DNA from: Lithobates sylvaticus
Taxonomy: Eukaryota; Chordata; Amphibia; Anura; Ranidae
DNA: 64,000 nucleotides
Assembly: GCA_028564925.1 (NCBI GenBank)
Contig: CM053032.1
Coordinates: 122,593,490-122,657,489 of the forward strand
Reading direction: 5' to 3'
Positions within the stretch are counted from its first letter, which is position 1, and the number at the start of each line of letters is the position of its first letter. Below the pieces are notes generated by a model. The model searched no databases, was not told where the DNA came from, and worked only from the letters and a program-made list of their open reading frames with translations. Made by a program: the position numbers and the translations under genes. Shown piece by piece: positions 44,710-56,434 of this stretch.

Positions 44710-47700
44710 TTTTTTTTTTTTTTTTCCCAATTAACAATTTTTTATTATTCAGTTGCAATACAGAATATATAACAGTACTTACAGACTTTCTCAGGTACTC
44801 ATAGTTAGCAGTCATTGTACATGCATTTTCTCATTTTGTGGGTACTCCTATGAGTGCTAATACAGCTTTCTAACCATGTCCATCTAGTAGCGGTGCTTAA
44901 TCTCTTGGCATAGAACAAGAATAATTACGTGTTTGTAAACTTGGCAGATAGGGTCTGCTTATCTAAAGAGGTAGGAGAGAGCAGGAGAAGAGAGGGGGGA
45001 GAGAGAAGGGGTGGGGAGAGGGGGGGTAGGGGGGTGTAGACGCAATCTTACCTCGGGTTCCGTGTGCTTTGCTTTAGTCCTCCCGCAGATGCCACCTTTC
45101 CCAGACCGCGTTGTGTTCATCCAGTTTTTGGTGGATCCTAGCTGTCATTTTCTCCATGAGTTCTACATCTTTGACCCTAGAATATAGGGCCTCATGTGTG
45201 GGTGGGGATGTGGATTTCCAATTAAGGGCTATCAGGCACCTTGCTGCCGTCAGTATGTGTCTAAGCAGCTTTTTGCTGGTCTTTGTCAGTTTCGGTTGGG
45301 ACAGGCCTAGTAGAAAGAGTTTGGGATCCATTGCTATTGGTGTCTCAAATAGTCCTATCAAGAGCTGACGGGTATGATCCCAGAACGGGGTTATGAGAGG
45401 GCATGTCCAGTATATATGAAAGAGCGTTCCCCTATGTGTCTGGCAGCGTCAGCATCTATCCGTTGAGGAGGGGTATATTTTGTGAAGTATGGCAGGGGTC
45501 TGGTACCAAAAATAGAGAATTTTATAGGAGTTTTCCTTGTATAGAGTACATATAGATGTTTTGGCTGCTTGCCTCCAGACCGCCTGCCATGCCTCTAGGG
45601 GGAGCTCTTCTCCTAGTTCTGTTTCCCATCTAGTCATGTATGAGTGTTTGCCCTTGGTTGGGAAGTGGAATTCGTTTAGTATTTTATATATGTCCGAGAT
45701 CAGTCCTCTGCGGTTCCGTCCTTCTAATATAATCTGTTCGAATGGGGAGGGGGGGGGGGGGAGAATTGTAGCTGTGGCGCTATTGTTTGGGCGTAGTGTC
45801 TGATCTGGAGGTAACTGAAAAATGCCTGTTTTGGTATGTCATATTTGTCTTGGAGCTCCGAGAACGTGAGCAGCTTACGAGTTCTGGGGTTTACAACATG
45901 TCCGAAATGAAACAAGTTTCGTGAGGCCCAGGGCCATGACATATGGTGTGTTAGGCTAGTTGGCAGTTTGGGGTTGCATAGGAAGGAGTTCAGCAGGGAA
46001 TGTTCTGATTTAAGTTTGTGTTCGCGTGAGACTTTGCGCCACAGGAGGCGAAGTTGCGACATTGAACCCAGCATGCGTTCGGGTTCTACCTCCACATTTG
46101 CACTCCATATCAGACTGTTGGGATGTACTGGGGCTAGCCAGATCTTCTCCAGCTCCGACCATTTACTATAGGATCTCTGTGTGAACCATGATGTCAATGC
46201 TCGGAGTTCGGTCGCCTGGTAGTACCTAATCAAATCCGGGAATGCCAGTCCCCCGTCCGTTCGGGATGCTGTCATAACTGAGCTAGGAACTCTATGCTTT
46301 TTGAAATTCCAGACGAATTTTAGTAGGTCTTTTTGTAGCTTACGTAGTTGGATGTAGGGGATAGGGATGGGCAGTGTCTGGAAGAGGTACAGGAGTTTTG
46401 GGAGAATCACCATTTTAACGGATGTGATCCGGCCTATAAGTGAGATGTGGTGGGACTTCCATTTCTGGATGGAGTCTCTGATCGTTCTAAATATCGGTGG
46501 GAAGTTTGCCTGGTATAAGGTATGGAAGGATGGGGTAATATTGACGCCTAAATATTTAAGGGAGGTTTTCTCCCATTTATAGGGGAAGGTGGATCTAAGA
46601 TGGGTCGCTTCAGCTTCTGACATGTTGAGAGGGAGTGCTACTGATTTGGACGTGTTCGTTTTGTAACCTGAGATTGCTCCATAGTGGTCTAGTGCCGCGT
46701 GTAGGTTAGGGAGAGAGGTCCGGGGATTGGTAAGGGTGAGGATGATATCATCCGCAAATAGCGATATTTTGAACTCTTTGCCTCTAACTGGTATACCCCT
46801 AATGTCGGGGTTGTTTCTTATGGACGCCGCCAGGGGTTCAACACATATGGCGAACAGCAGGGGAGAGAGTGGGCACCCCTGGCGGGTGCCGTTGGTGATT
46901 GGAAAAATGGGCGATGTGGCGAAGGGTGTCTTGACCTGTGTTGAAGGGTGTGTGTAGAGATTTCGAATTGCATTTAGGAAGGGACCCCTAAATCCCATGT
47001 GGCTAAGTGTGGCCATCATGAAGGGCCAGCTAAGGCGATCAAATGCCTTTTCCGCATCTAAACTAAGCACCAGGGATTCAGTGTTTTCTCTATTTGCTAC
47101 ATCTATGAGGTCTATACCTTTCCGGGTGTTGTCTCCCGCTTGTCGCATGGGGACGAATCCCACTTGGTCCTTGTGTATCAGTGTGGGGAGGATTGCATTT
47201 AGTCGTGTCGAGAGTATTTTTGTGAATATCTTTAGGTCCGAGTTTAGGAGGGCTTTGGGCCTGTAGCTGGCGCAAACTGTTGGGTCTTTGTCAGGTTTAG
47301 GTATTAGGGTCAGGTAGGAGCCTAGCATCTCATTTGGAATAGGTGTCTGTCGGAGGAATGCATTGAATAATTTGGTCATGTGTGGGCCCAGGATGTGTAG
47401 GAAAGTCTTGTAGTACTCATATGGGAGTCCGTCTGGGCCCGGGGATTTGTGCGCTGGTAGAGCCTTAATGGTCCTTGCCAGTTCCTCTATGGTGATAGGG
47501 GTGTTTAGTTCCGACAGGTCGGCCTCTTTTAGTCGCGGTAGCCCTGCCTGTTCCAGATATAGGGTCATTCGGTCAGTCAAGTCAGTGGATGGGGGGTTGT
47601 GGGGGATTTCACGTTTGTTGTAGAGGTCCGTGAGAATTCTGCAAATGTTTTCGCAATGTCCTGGGGATGTGTCACCAGATCTCCCCTCCTGTTTTTAATC

Positions 47701-47856
47701 TGGTTGGGCGTAGAGTTGTGTGTATGGTCTGCCAGTTTCCTGGCCAGGAGAGCTTGCGCTTTATTGCCCTTATCGTAGTAAAGCTGTCTTAGCCGAATAA
47801 TTGATTTCTCCACTGTGCCTAGTGCTAGATCCCGTAGTGTTGCACTAACCTGCACC
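44710..47856 (-). mobile_element. L1-like LINE, 5'-truncated
   Basis: Minus-strand element with its A tail at 44710-44725 (T run on plus). The 5' end is near 47856. A duplication of the type AAATCTTTTTT occurs at both ends (44705 on, and 47858-47868), the T-rich target expected for L1 integration. About 3.1 kb remains of a full ORF2 and 3' UTR. Endonuclease and ORF1 are missing. Confidence 0.88.
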
Positions 47857-47858
47857 AA
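45074..47858 (-). pseudogene. L1-like ORF2 (RT and C-terminus, broken)
   Basis: Reverse transcriptase for target-primed retrotransposition. The main frame 47580-45727 shows RT motif A (SLDAEKAFDRLSW), motif B (TRQGCPLSPLLFA) and the active site FADDIIL. A fingers-side piece at 47858-47580 is in another frame. C-terminal pieces at 45637-45449 and 45361-45074 are in a third, with the zinc-knuckle region between them holding a TGA. The frame loss near 45740 coincides with a G run of about 17 bases, so polymerase slippage is the likely cause. Same clade as the LINE at 1-1036. Confidence 0.92.
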
Positions 47859-48171
47859 ATCTTTTTTTTAATGTGACAGATGTATATAAGTAAATAACCA
47901 TCTTCCAAAATTTATAATTCAAATAGAAAAGATTAGAACAGAATAGAAAAAAATATATAGTTTAATAGCAGATCTCCTGTAGACTATTAACAGCCATTTC
48001 ACTTCTTTTTTTTTTGCAGATCTTCTGCAGACTGTTAGAATCAATTTCATTTTTTTTTTCAAAGTCGGGTCGCAAAATATTTTCGAATCCGCTTGAAATA
48101 GTATCAACATGATTTGAAATTTTTTCAACTGCATTTGAAATGATTTCAACCGCATTTGAAACTATTTCAAC

Positions 48172-48555
48172 CGAATTCGAAAATATTTTGTGACCCGACT
48201 TTGGGTCCACGTATCTCGGGGTTACTTGGTGATAGAAACACTTGGAGAGGTTGTAGTGCTAGTTCTACTGTGTTTGCATACCAAATTTGGGGTTTCTAGC
48301 TATAAGTGGCCCGGAGATACGTGGCCCCAAAGTCGGGTCGCAAAATGTTAAGCACTTTTCTGCAGCAGAGAATGACATTTTTCGACCCGACTTTGGGGCC
48401 ACATATCTCAGGGCCACTTGTAGCTAGAAACCACAATTTAGTATGCAAACACAGTAGAACTAGCACTACAACATATCCAAATTTGGTGTTTCTATCACCA
48501 AGTAATCCCGAGATACGTGGACCCAAAGTCGGGTCGCAAAATATTTTCGAATTCG
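48172..48555. repeat. 384-bp near-perfect hairpin in the right hAT arm
   Basis: Arms of about 180 bp, from CGAATTCGAAAATATTTTG to CAAAATATTTTCGAATTCG, centred near 48363. They contain the same GGGTCGCAAAATGT and TCTAGCTATAAGTGGCC motifs as the left arm. A smaller hairpin (48061-48190) overlaps it. Confidence 0.92.
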
Positions 48556-50113
48556 AAAATCGGTCGAAAACTAAACGAAATCCGAAAACGAATTTAACAA
48601 ATTTAACGAATCTAACTAAACGAAATTAATTAATTAACGAATTAAAACGAAACGAAACTAAACAAATTTTTTCCTTTTGCACATGTCTAAGTGTTACTGC
48701 AGTGCTAGTTGTACGACCAGGATGTACTAGGCCACTGGCGCTTGCCAGTTCACCAGAAGGATGAGCAGCACTAATACTGGCTCTCTGCTCCATACAAGAT
48801 CCTTGCGGTTCTTGCACCTCAACAACAGCAGAAGAACGGAGTCGGGTACGCCTGACCCATACTGGCAGGGACCACTACTCCATCGTCAGGGCTATCTGTC
48901 AGGGTGCCGCTGCTGTCAACTGGATCTTATTCTGAGCCTGAATCTGACAGATGGTTGACTTCCTCTTCACTTCCATCTGTCATGCACCGAAACGTGTAGG
49001 CCTCTTCCCTACTGTACCTAGTGAAACTCACAGGAAAAAAGTGCACCTGATTTACAGCAACTGCTTCAAACGCTACCAAAAAAACTGTTAGCGTTCGCAG
49101 GGATCAGGCCTGACTCTGTGAATGCTGAAGTTATGTGTTTTGCGTTTTGTAAGTGACATTGATCGATTGATATTGCACTTGGGTGGGCTGGATTGGGCGA
49201 AGGGGTTAAACGCAGGTGCTAGCAGGTATCTAGGCTGATCCCACTAATGCTGTGTTTTTGGGAACCCTAAACTACTGGGGATGCTAGTATAGATCTGATC
49301 AGATCAAAGATATTGATTCATTCAGACACTATAATACTAAGGAAGGTGTATGGTGCGTGCGTGGGTGTTAGCACTACTGGCACTAATCTGACGCTGCCTT
49401 GGGGGACGCAGACCCAAACTGATGCTAAAACCTAACTGATGTCACCCGCCGGACGATCAGAGAGTTAAACCGTTATTCAGCAATATATGGCGGGTACCCT
49501 GACGCTAAAAAAACAGTGACAGTAACTAGCTAACTAGCTGACTGGCTAACTACACACTGACAGGGGGTGATCAAGGGGTTAAACCCTTATTGGGGGGTTT
49601 AGGGGGGTCTACCCTAACACTGATTAGTGTCACAAATGACACCAGTACACTGATCAAAGAAAAATATGAAAACTGCACTTGGTGACACTGTGACAGGGAG
49701 TGAAGGGGTTAACTGGGGCGATTGGGGGGGGGGGGGATTGGGGGGTGAAATGTGTGCCTATGTGTACTGTGTCAGTGTAATGTTGGTGCAACTCACATTT
49801 GGATGTCCTCTTTCCTCTCTCTGGAATGGAAAAGAATTTCAGAGAGGGAGATGACATCGCTTCCCCTGCCTGTGTTTACACTTACAGGCAGGGGACAGTT
49901 TGCCATTCGCCAGAACTGATCACCAGGTCCATGCCAGAAATAATTGGCCTAAGCCTGCAGACTAATCGGTTCTAAAGCGAATCCGATCGCTGCGGGTGCG
50001 CCTGGTGCATGCCCCCATAGGCGGCCACGTGCGCGACGTACAGCTACGACGCCTCACCCAGGAGAGCCATCCTGCCGCAGTACAACTGCCGCAGCTGGTC
50101 CGGAAACGGTTAA

Positions 50114-50216
50114 AGGAAGTGGTAGGAAATCTCACCAAGGGGACACAGGTGGCAATAACAACTAGTCAACACCATTCTACGTGCTATCCAAAGCATCTTT
50201 GCCTGGAGTTTAATAT
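50114..50216. other. Unique flank of piggyBac A
   Basis: Short stretch after the TTAA end. Nothing recognised. Confidence 0.4.
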
Positions 50217-50700
50217 TTTAAAGTGGTGCCACAGCCAAAACATTTTCCACCTTAATGCATTCGTTGTATTAAGGTAAAAAATGTTTAGGTAGCAGTATTC
50301 CCCCTTATCTCCCCTATACTTACCTGAGCCCTCACTTCCAGCGCTGTGCCCATCTGCAGCAGCTCTCTCCCCTCACTTCCTGCTCTTACAAACTTTGCTG
50401 AGGTAGCAGGAGCCATTGGCTCCCGCTGTTGTCAGTCAAATCCTGTGCACAGGGAGTGGGGGGCTGGGCCAAGCCCTACTGTGGACACAGGCGGCTCTGT
50501 TTGGGATCAAGCCTGCAGGTGTGCCCCCATAGCAAGTGGCTGATTTAGAATATGGGGGCACACCAAGAGAAGGAGGAGCCAGGAGCACCAGTAGGGGACC
50601 TGAGGGGAGGAGGTTCAGGGCTGCTGTATACAATTCCATTGCAGGTAAGTATTATTGCAGGTAAGTTATTTTTTTTTAATTTAGTTTACAATCACTTTGA
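50217..50700. mobile_element. MITE-like element
   Basis: The left end TTTTAAAGTGGTGCCACAGC and the right end GTTTACAATCACTTTGA are weak inverted repeats. The interior has GC-rich blocks around CTCACTTCC and a CAGGAGCCATTGGCTCC palindrome at about 50408. No coding. Confidence 0.45.
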
Positions 50701-51278
50701 GGAGGAGCTACAGGTTAAGTTTTAAGATGATCGTAACCTATATGGCTAGGTGGTAATTGTGTGATCATGAGTGCTTTATTGTTAAATTAATGTTTGTTCT
50801 GGGTGAAGAAAAATGAGCATTGAATAGTCTGCTCCTGAATGCTACTGGATTTTGGGTAACATACTGAATACAGATAAACATTCAGTGCCAATTTTCATTT
50901 TTCATGTGATTGACATCCATTTGTGTAATTTCTTAGCTGTTTGTAGTTTTAAATCTTGCTTTCTGTACAAAATAAAGACCAAACAATACCATTTTTTTTC
51001 CACTCTTGGCTCTACACACATGGCATGCATGCAAACCTTCACTACCTAATCTCCAATAAACAAATCATGGTTTTCACTGTAATCCAGGGATTAGGCGTTC
51101 CCCTAGAAAACTGCAGGGAAATTAGTTTTAAACCATTGAATTACTGGTTTCAACAAAGTGAAGATTTATGGGAATCATTCTTTCTTTTTTAATCCTTGTG
51201 ACAAGGTGACCTAAGATTTGATCACATATAACTATGACATATAATTGCCTCTTTTCATGTGTACTGTATTACATGGCT
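50701..51278. other. AT-rich spacer, nothing recognised
   Basis: No repeat structure or reading frame that I can support. Confidence 0.4.
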
Positions 51279-51282
51279 TTAA

Positions 51283-51745
51283 AGAGGAAGTAAAGCCTCT
51301 GTAAAAAAAAAAAAAAAAAGACACCCTGCAAGGCAAAGGCATAATGAGCTAGTATGCATAGCATACTAGCTCATTATGAAAAACTTACCTGAAAACGAAG
51401 CCCCCGAAGCCGTCCTTATCTTCCATCTTCCTCGCCGCCATGCAGGGCCGGAGTGACTTCCGGGTCTCGCCGCTCCAGCGCTATCATTCGCTGGAGCGGC
51501 GATGACGTCACTCCCGCGCATGCGCACGAGATCGGCATATTGCCGTGAGAGCAGCATATGCAGTGCGCCCTCAGTGCGCCTGCGCGCCGCTGTCTACGGC
51601 GCATGCGCCGTAGACAGCGATGCCTTTTCATCGCTAAATATCTCCTAAACCATGTAGGTTTAGGAGATATTTATTGGACCTACAGGTAAGCCTTAATCTA
51701 GGCTTACCTGTAGGCCAAAGTCATGTGGAAGGGTTTACTTCCACT
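51283..51745. mobile_element. TTAA MITE (Kolobok/T2-like or piggyBac-like)
   Basis: Ends AGAGGAAGTAAA and TTTACTTCCACT, flanked by TTAA at 51279-51282 and 51746-51749. The interior has a perfect palindrome at 51340-51378 (arms CATAATGAGCTAGTATGC) and a second GC-rich palindrome CTACGGCGCATGCGCCGTAG near 51595. It also has a paired TAGGTTTAGGAGATATTTA. Confidence 0.7.
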
Positions 51746-51749
51746 TTAA

Positions 51750-52872
51750 ATGTTCACAGTAGGCACAATATTCCAGTGACATGCTAGAATGTGAAAGACC
51801 TAGGGCACCTTGAGGCACACAGGGGAAATATTTTCCACACCATTGAAAGTAGTTGGAGTGGACAGAGTGTGCCTAACAGTGGAAGTGAGGGTGTGTGGGC
51901 AGGGTCTAGCTGCGTCTGTGCACATTGGGTAACACCTCACCCAAAGGTGTGCTCACCAATACCCGGGACCAGGCGGAGGCTACGGTCATGTGAAGAATCA
52001 AACATTAAGTCAGTCCCCCAGCTCAGAGATGAGCCACTTGGGTGCAGTAAATGTGCAGCGTTCCTTCCTTAAGATGTTTTGTCCCAAGTAACTACACACT
52101 TGTAACTGATGTATGTGTTGCATTCGGAGGGACATGCATAGCAATAGTCCGCTCCACCAGTCTAGTGTATGTCTGTTACCTCACTCCCAGTAACAGAATG
52201 GAGTTCCGCCGAGCATGTAGTGGGCTCCATACATACTCATTAGTTCTTTCCTTTCTGTACCTAGTGATCAGGCCTTAGATCTCTGTAAAGCTAGTCTGCT
52301 CCCGGGTACCAGATGAGACGGATAGCTAGGGAAGGAGCCAAAGCACCAACCCCCTTGCTACCAGAGGACCTGTCATCTAGCCAGGTACTGCACCAAACAA
52401 CTGGTTGCTGTAGCTGTTCTTCCTTTCAGTTACTCATGTCAACTACCTCCTCGTCTCTGATAGGTGGGGCAGATGACCCATAGTTCGTCGTGGTTGTCTG
52501 TACGACATTGGGCAAACCCAACTGCAGGCAAGTAGCAAAACCCAGTGTAAGAGGTGAACGTATTCTTCCATGGCACCTGCTGTCGGGGCATGATGTCTCA
52601 TAGCACGCATGTGGATGACCCTAGCATCGTTCTGGGATCAGCAACTGATTCATTATCAATGTCTCCATCAATCTGGGGAGGGTACCTTGTGCAGGAGCAA
52701 ATCAGGAAGTAGACATGTGCTGTTCATGTGGACTATTACTGGGCAAGCCTCGGCAAGTTCTAGAAAAATAAGTAACTAAAACAGCCATGGTCCTTTAGTG
52801 GTGGTCTTCAGGTGTATGGGGTGGGCATATACTGCCCACTGTGCTAAGTTGTGGGTGTGGTCTAGCTGCAGC
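51750..52872. other. Unassigned DNA with duplicated segment, copy 1
   Basis: Holds copy 1 (about 51918-52430) of a local duplication whose second copy is at 52830-52872 plus 54683-55190. The sequence includes GGGTAACACCTCACCCAAAG and CCCAAGTAACTACACA. No supported coding. This may be the nearest thing to old host sequence in the window. Confidence 0.6.
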
Positions 52873-53019
52873 CAGGGCCATCTTTAATATTGATTGGACC
52901 CTGGGCAAACATTTTCTTGCCCCCCCCCCCCCCCCCTTTCAATGTAACCTCTTTCTCCACCTGCTCTGAGACATACAATAACTAACAGCTAGACTCAAAA
53001 TAATTTTCCTGAATCAGAT

Positions 53020-53290
53020 CAGGCAGTGATTGCGATTGGTTGCCAGAGGTTGCAGTGTATTATTACCGCTCACTGACTGACTGCTAGAGGTTACAGCACA
53101 CATTATGGCTCACTGACATCCACACCACTCACTAATTGGTTGCTAGAGGTTATACTGCAAATTATTACTGCTCACTGTTTGGCTGCTTGAGGTTACTGCA
53201 TATCCTTACCGCTCAATGATTGGTTGCAAGAGGTTAGTGAACATCATTACTGCTCACCGATTGGTTGCTAAAGGTTACAGCACATCATCT
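53020..53290. repeat. About 50-bp degenerate tandem repeat
   Basis: Units with GCTCACTGATTGGTTGCTAG then AGGTTACAGCACAT. About 5-6 copies with variable length. Confidence 0.8.
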
Positions 53291-53499
53291 CTTCACTGCC
53301 TGCAAACCATGGATAGGGGAGGTGGGGGGACCCATCAATAGACAATGCTGGGGGGTGTAATCAGTGGAAGTTCTGGGGGGTTGATGGGATCAGTGTCAGT
53401 GGCGGGGGCATTGGATTAGTTACTAGGCAGTACACCGTGGCAAATTCTGAATCATGTAGTGCAGAGCTGGAATTCTTTGGCAAGTATATTGTGGGGGAT

Positions 53500-54030
53500 G
53501 CTACACTGACCACCAATGTTATGGGGGATTTACACTGACCACCATGTAATGGGGAATTTTACGCCACCCACCAATATAAAATGGGATTTCTACACGGACA
53601 CCAATGTAATAGGAGCATTTACACAAACTGCCAGTGTAAAGGGGAATATAAAATTACCACCATGTAAGGGGGAATTTACACTGACAACCATTGTTGAGGT
53701 GATTTGTACTAACGACCAATGTAAGGTGACACTTTTACACCGACCACCAATTTAAGGGAGGATTTGAAACTGAACACAAATTAAATTTTAGATTTTTGTA
53801 CCGATTACCAATATAAAGAGGAGTTTCTACACTGACCACTAATGTAATGGGGATTTACACTGACCACTACTATAATAGGAGCATTCACAGGAACCAATAA
53901 TGTAAGGAGGGATTTACACTGACCACCAATGCAAGGGGGACCTTCACACTGGCCACTAGTTTAAATGAAATCATTGCACAGCAAGCCCCAATGTAATGAG
54001 AAGATTTACACTGACCACCAATGTAACTGA
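53500..54030. repeat. About 30-bp degenerate tandem repeat
   Basis: Units of the form TTTACACTGACCACCAATGT then AATGGGGGA. About 17 copies with many substitutions. Confidence 0.88.
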
Positions 54031-54682
54031 GAAATTTAGCCTGCATTCACATTTGTGTGTCTCGGGAACGCATGCAAAATCGCTTTCCCGACACCACAGA
54101 AATGTGCTGCCCTTTAGCAGATACACAGCAGTGCCATTAATTGTTAATGACTGTGAGATGTGTGTATTCACATGCACCAAGTGCTGTGGCACCATGTTAT
54201 TGTGAAAGAGGGTTCCACCTCCAATTTGCTTACCTTTGCAAAATAGGCTGATGTTAGGCTTATTGACCACAGTTGTAGGTAGGACTTTCCAGCATGCCCC
54301 TTTACACCCCCAGTGGGCAGCATTCAGCAGAACTGATGGTGGATATGACGTCAGTGGGGCATGCTATACATATGAATGCTGCCTCTATTTACATATCAAT
54401 GCCACCAGTCCGTGGCTATTTACTTATCAATGCAGGTTATTTACTTGTAAACACAGAGTCTGCAGGTGAGTCATCTGTACACAGCAATAGGGCAGAGCTG
54501 GGTAGCATTAGTAACAGGACTTTACACTGAAATATCGGGACACAGCACGGGACTAAAACTTCAAGGGACAAGGAAATTTAAACTGGGATAGTTGGCAAGT
54601 GTGAGGCAGCTTATTTGGGCCCCCCAACAATGATGGGGCCCTGGGCAGCTGCCCCTTTTGCCCTGCCTTAAAGATGGCCCTT

Positions 54683-55432
54683 GCTGCAGCCTTGCACATT
54701 GGGTAACACCTCACCCAAAGGCATGTTCACCAACCCGGGACCAGGCAGAGACCACAGTCATGTGAAGAAAAGTCAGTCCCCCAACTCAAATATGAGCCAC
54801 TTGTGTGCAGTAAATGTGCAGAGTTCCTTCCTTAAGATGCTTCGTCCCAAGTAACTACACATTTTTAACTGATGTATGTGTTAACTTCAGATGGCCATGC
54901 AGAGCCATAGCTCGCTCCACCAGTCCAGTGTACCTCTGTTACCTCACTCCCAGTAACAGAATAGAGTCCTGCCGAGCACATAGCGAGCCCCATACTTGCT
55001 CATTACCTCTTTCCATACCTAGTGATCAGGTCTTAGAGCTCTGTAATGCTAGTCTGCTCTCATGACCAAAAGCTGATGGGCAGCTAGGGAGGGAGCCAGA
55101 GCACGGATCCCCACCCTACTGGATGACCTGTCACCCAACCAGGTACCATGCCATACGACTAGTTGCTGTAGCTGTATTTCCTTTCCCTCTTCTCAACCTT
55201 CTAGGTTAACCTTGTGTAGTGGTGTTACACATATAAAGACATAAATGTGTTGCACTGTCATAAAAATTATCATCACTTATGTGCTAAAATTAAATAACGT
55301 GAATAAACCACGAGTGGAGTTACAGCGGTGATGACATCATGCCCGCCAGGGTGCTCAATGTGGCGGTTTTTACATAATGTTTGATGTTTTATCAACGTGA
55401 GTTAAATAAACCTGTCTCTATTTCTACACTAT
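54683..55432. other. Duplicated segment copy 2 and spacer
   Basis: 54692-55190 matches 51918-52430 with clear divergence. 55190-55432 is AT-rich and has no recognisable feature. Confidence 0.6.
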
Positions 55433-56434
55433 TGCCTCGTACACACGCTCGGACCTAGTCCGGCTGACAAACTGCCGGACCTTCCAGCGGGGCTTCGCCG
55501 GACTTTCCGAGCGTTGCCCACACACGCCCGGACTTCACCGACGGACAATCCGCGGGAAAAAGTCCACAGGACTTTTGAAAATGAACGGACTTGCCCACAC
55601 ACGGAGCAAAGTCCGTTCATTTAGAACGTGACTTCAGGTAGACGAGGGCTAGCAAAGGCAGTGAATGCCGCCGTGCTAGCCCTGTCACCTGGCATGGATT
55701 TAAAGGGAATCCCTACGCCGAAAAAACGACGTGGGGGTCCCCCCCAAATCCATCTCAGACCCTTATCCGAGCATGCAGCCCAGCCGGCCAGGAAAGGGGA
55801 CGGGACGAGCGAGCGCCCCCCCCCCTCCTGAGCCGTACCAGGCCACGTCCCCTCAACATGGGGGGTGCCCTAGGGAAAGGGGGGCCGTGCGGCCCCCCAC
55901 CCCAAAGCACCTTGTCCCCATGTTGATGAGGACAAGGGCCTCTTCCCGACAACCCTGGCCGTTGGTTGTCGGGGTCTGCAGGCGGGGGGCTTATCGGAAT
56001 CCGTGAGCCCCCTTTAATAAGGGGGCCCCCAGATCCCGGCCCCCCACCCTATGTGAATGAGTATGGGGTACGATGTACCCCTACCCATTCACCTAAGGTG
56101 TAAAGTGTAAAGAAAAAAAAAAAAACACACAATTTTTTAAAAATATTTTATTGCACTGCTCCGGGGGTCTTCTTCCATCTTGGGGGGTCTTCTCGCCGGA
56201 CTCCTCCGCTATTTTACCTAGCTCTTTTACCGAGCGGAGGAGCCCGGCTTCCTTCTTTGTCGTCGCCGCCGCTGTCTGGGGTCTCGATCTGCCTTCGGGG
56301 GTCTTTCGGGGTCTTCCGGGGTCTTCGGGGTCTCTTCTGTTCTTGCCGCTGTCGTCGCTTTCTGCGCCACCGCCTTCTTTTTCTTCTTCCGATGTTGACT
56401 CGTCGCTCTCTCTGGCCGGAATGGCAGAGACGCG

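Larger units (their letters stand above)
44020..48689. mobile_element. Non-autonomous hAT with hairpin arms, interrupted by an L1
   Basis: The ends TAGACATGTGC and GCACATGTCTA are perfect inverted repeats with an 8-bp duplication AGTGTTAC at 44012-44019 and 48690-48697. The arms carry repeated GGCCCCAAAGTCGGGTCG and TTCTAGCTA motifs folded into long hairpins. The L1 copy at 44710-47856 sits in the middle. No transposase. Confidence 0.95.
31873..50113 (-). mobile_element. piggyBac-type element A, heavily interrupted
   Basis: The pieces 31873-32635, 41026-44019 and 48690-50113 align in the same order with the second copy at 58.3-62.9 kb, which lacks these insertions. The right end reads GGTCCGGAAACGGTTAA at about 50097-50113, giving a TTAA terminus as for piggyBac. 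The left border is unclear because the neighbouring inverted-repeat family is shared with copy B. The insertions between the pieces are described separately. Confidence 0.75.
52873..54682. mobile_element. Non-autonomous hAT with two minisatellites
   Basis: Ends CAGGGCCATCTTTAA and TTAAAGATGGCCCTT, with an 8-bp duplication GCTGCAGC at 52865-52872 and 54683-54690. The interior contains a poly-C tract (52919-52936) and two tandem arrays. It splits the second copy of a local duplication. Confidence 0.92.
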
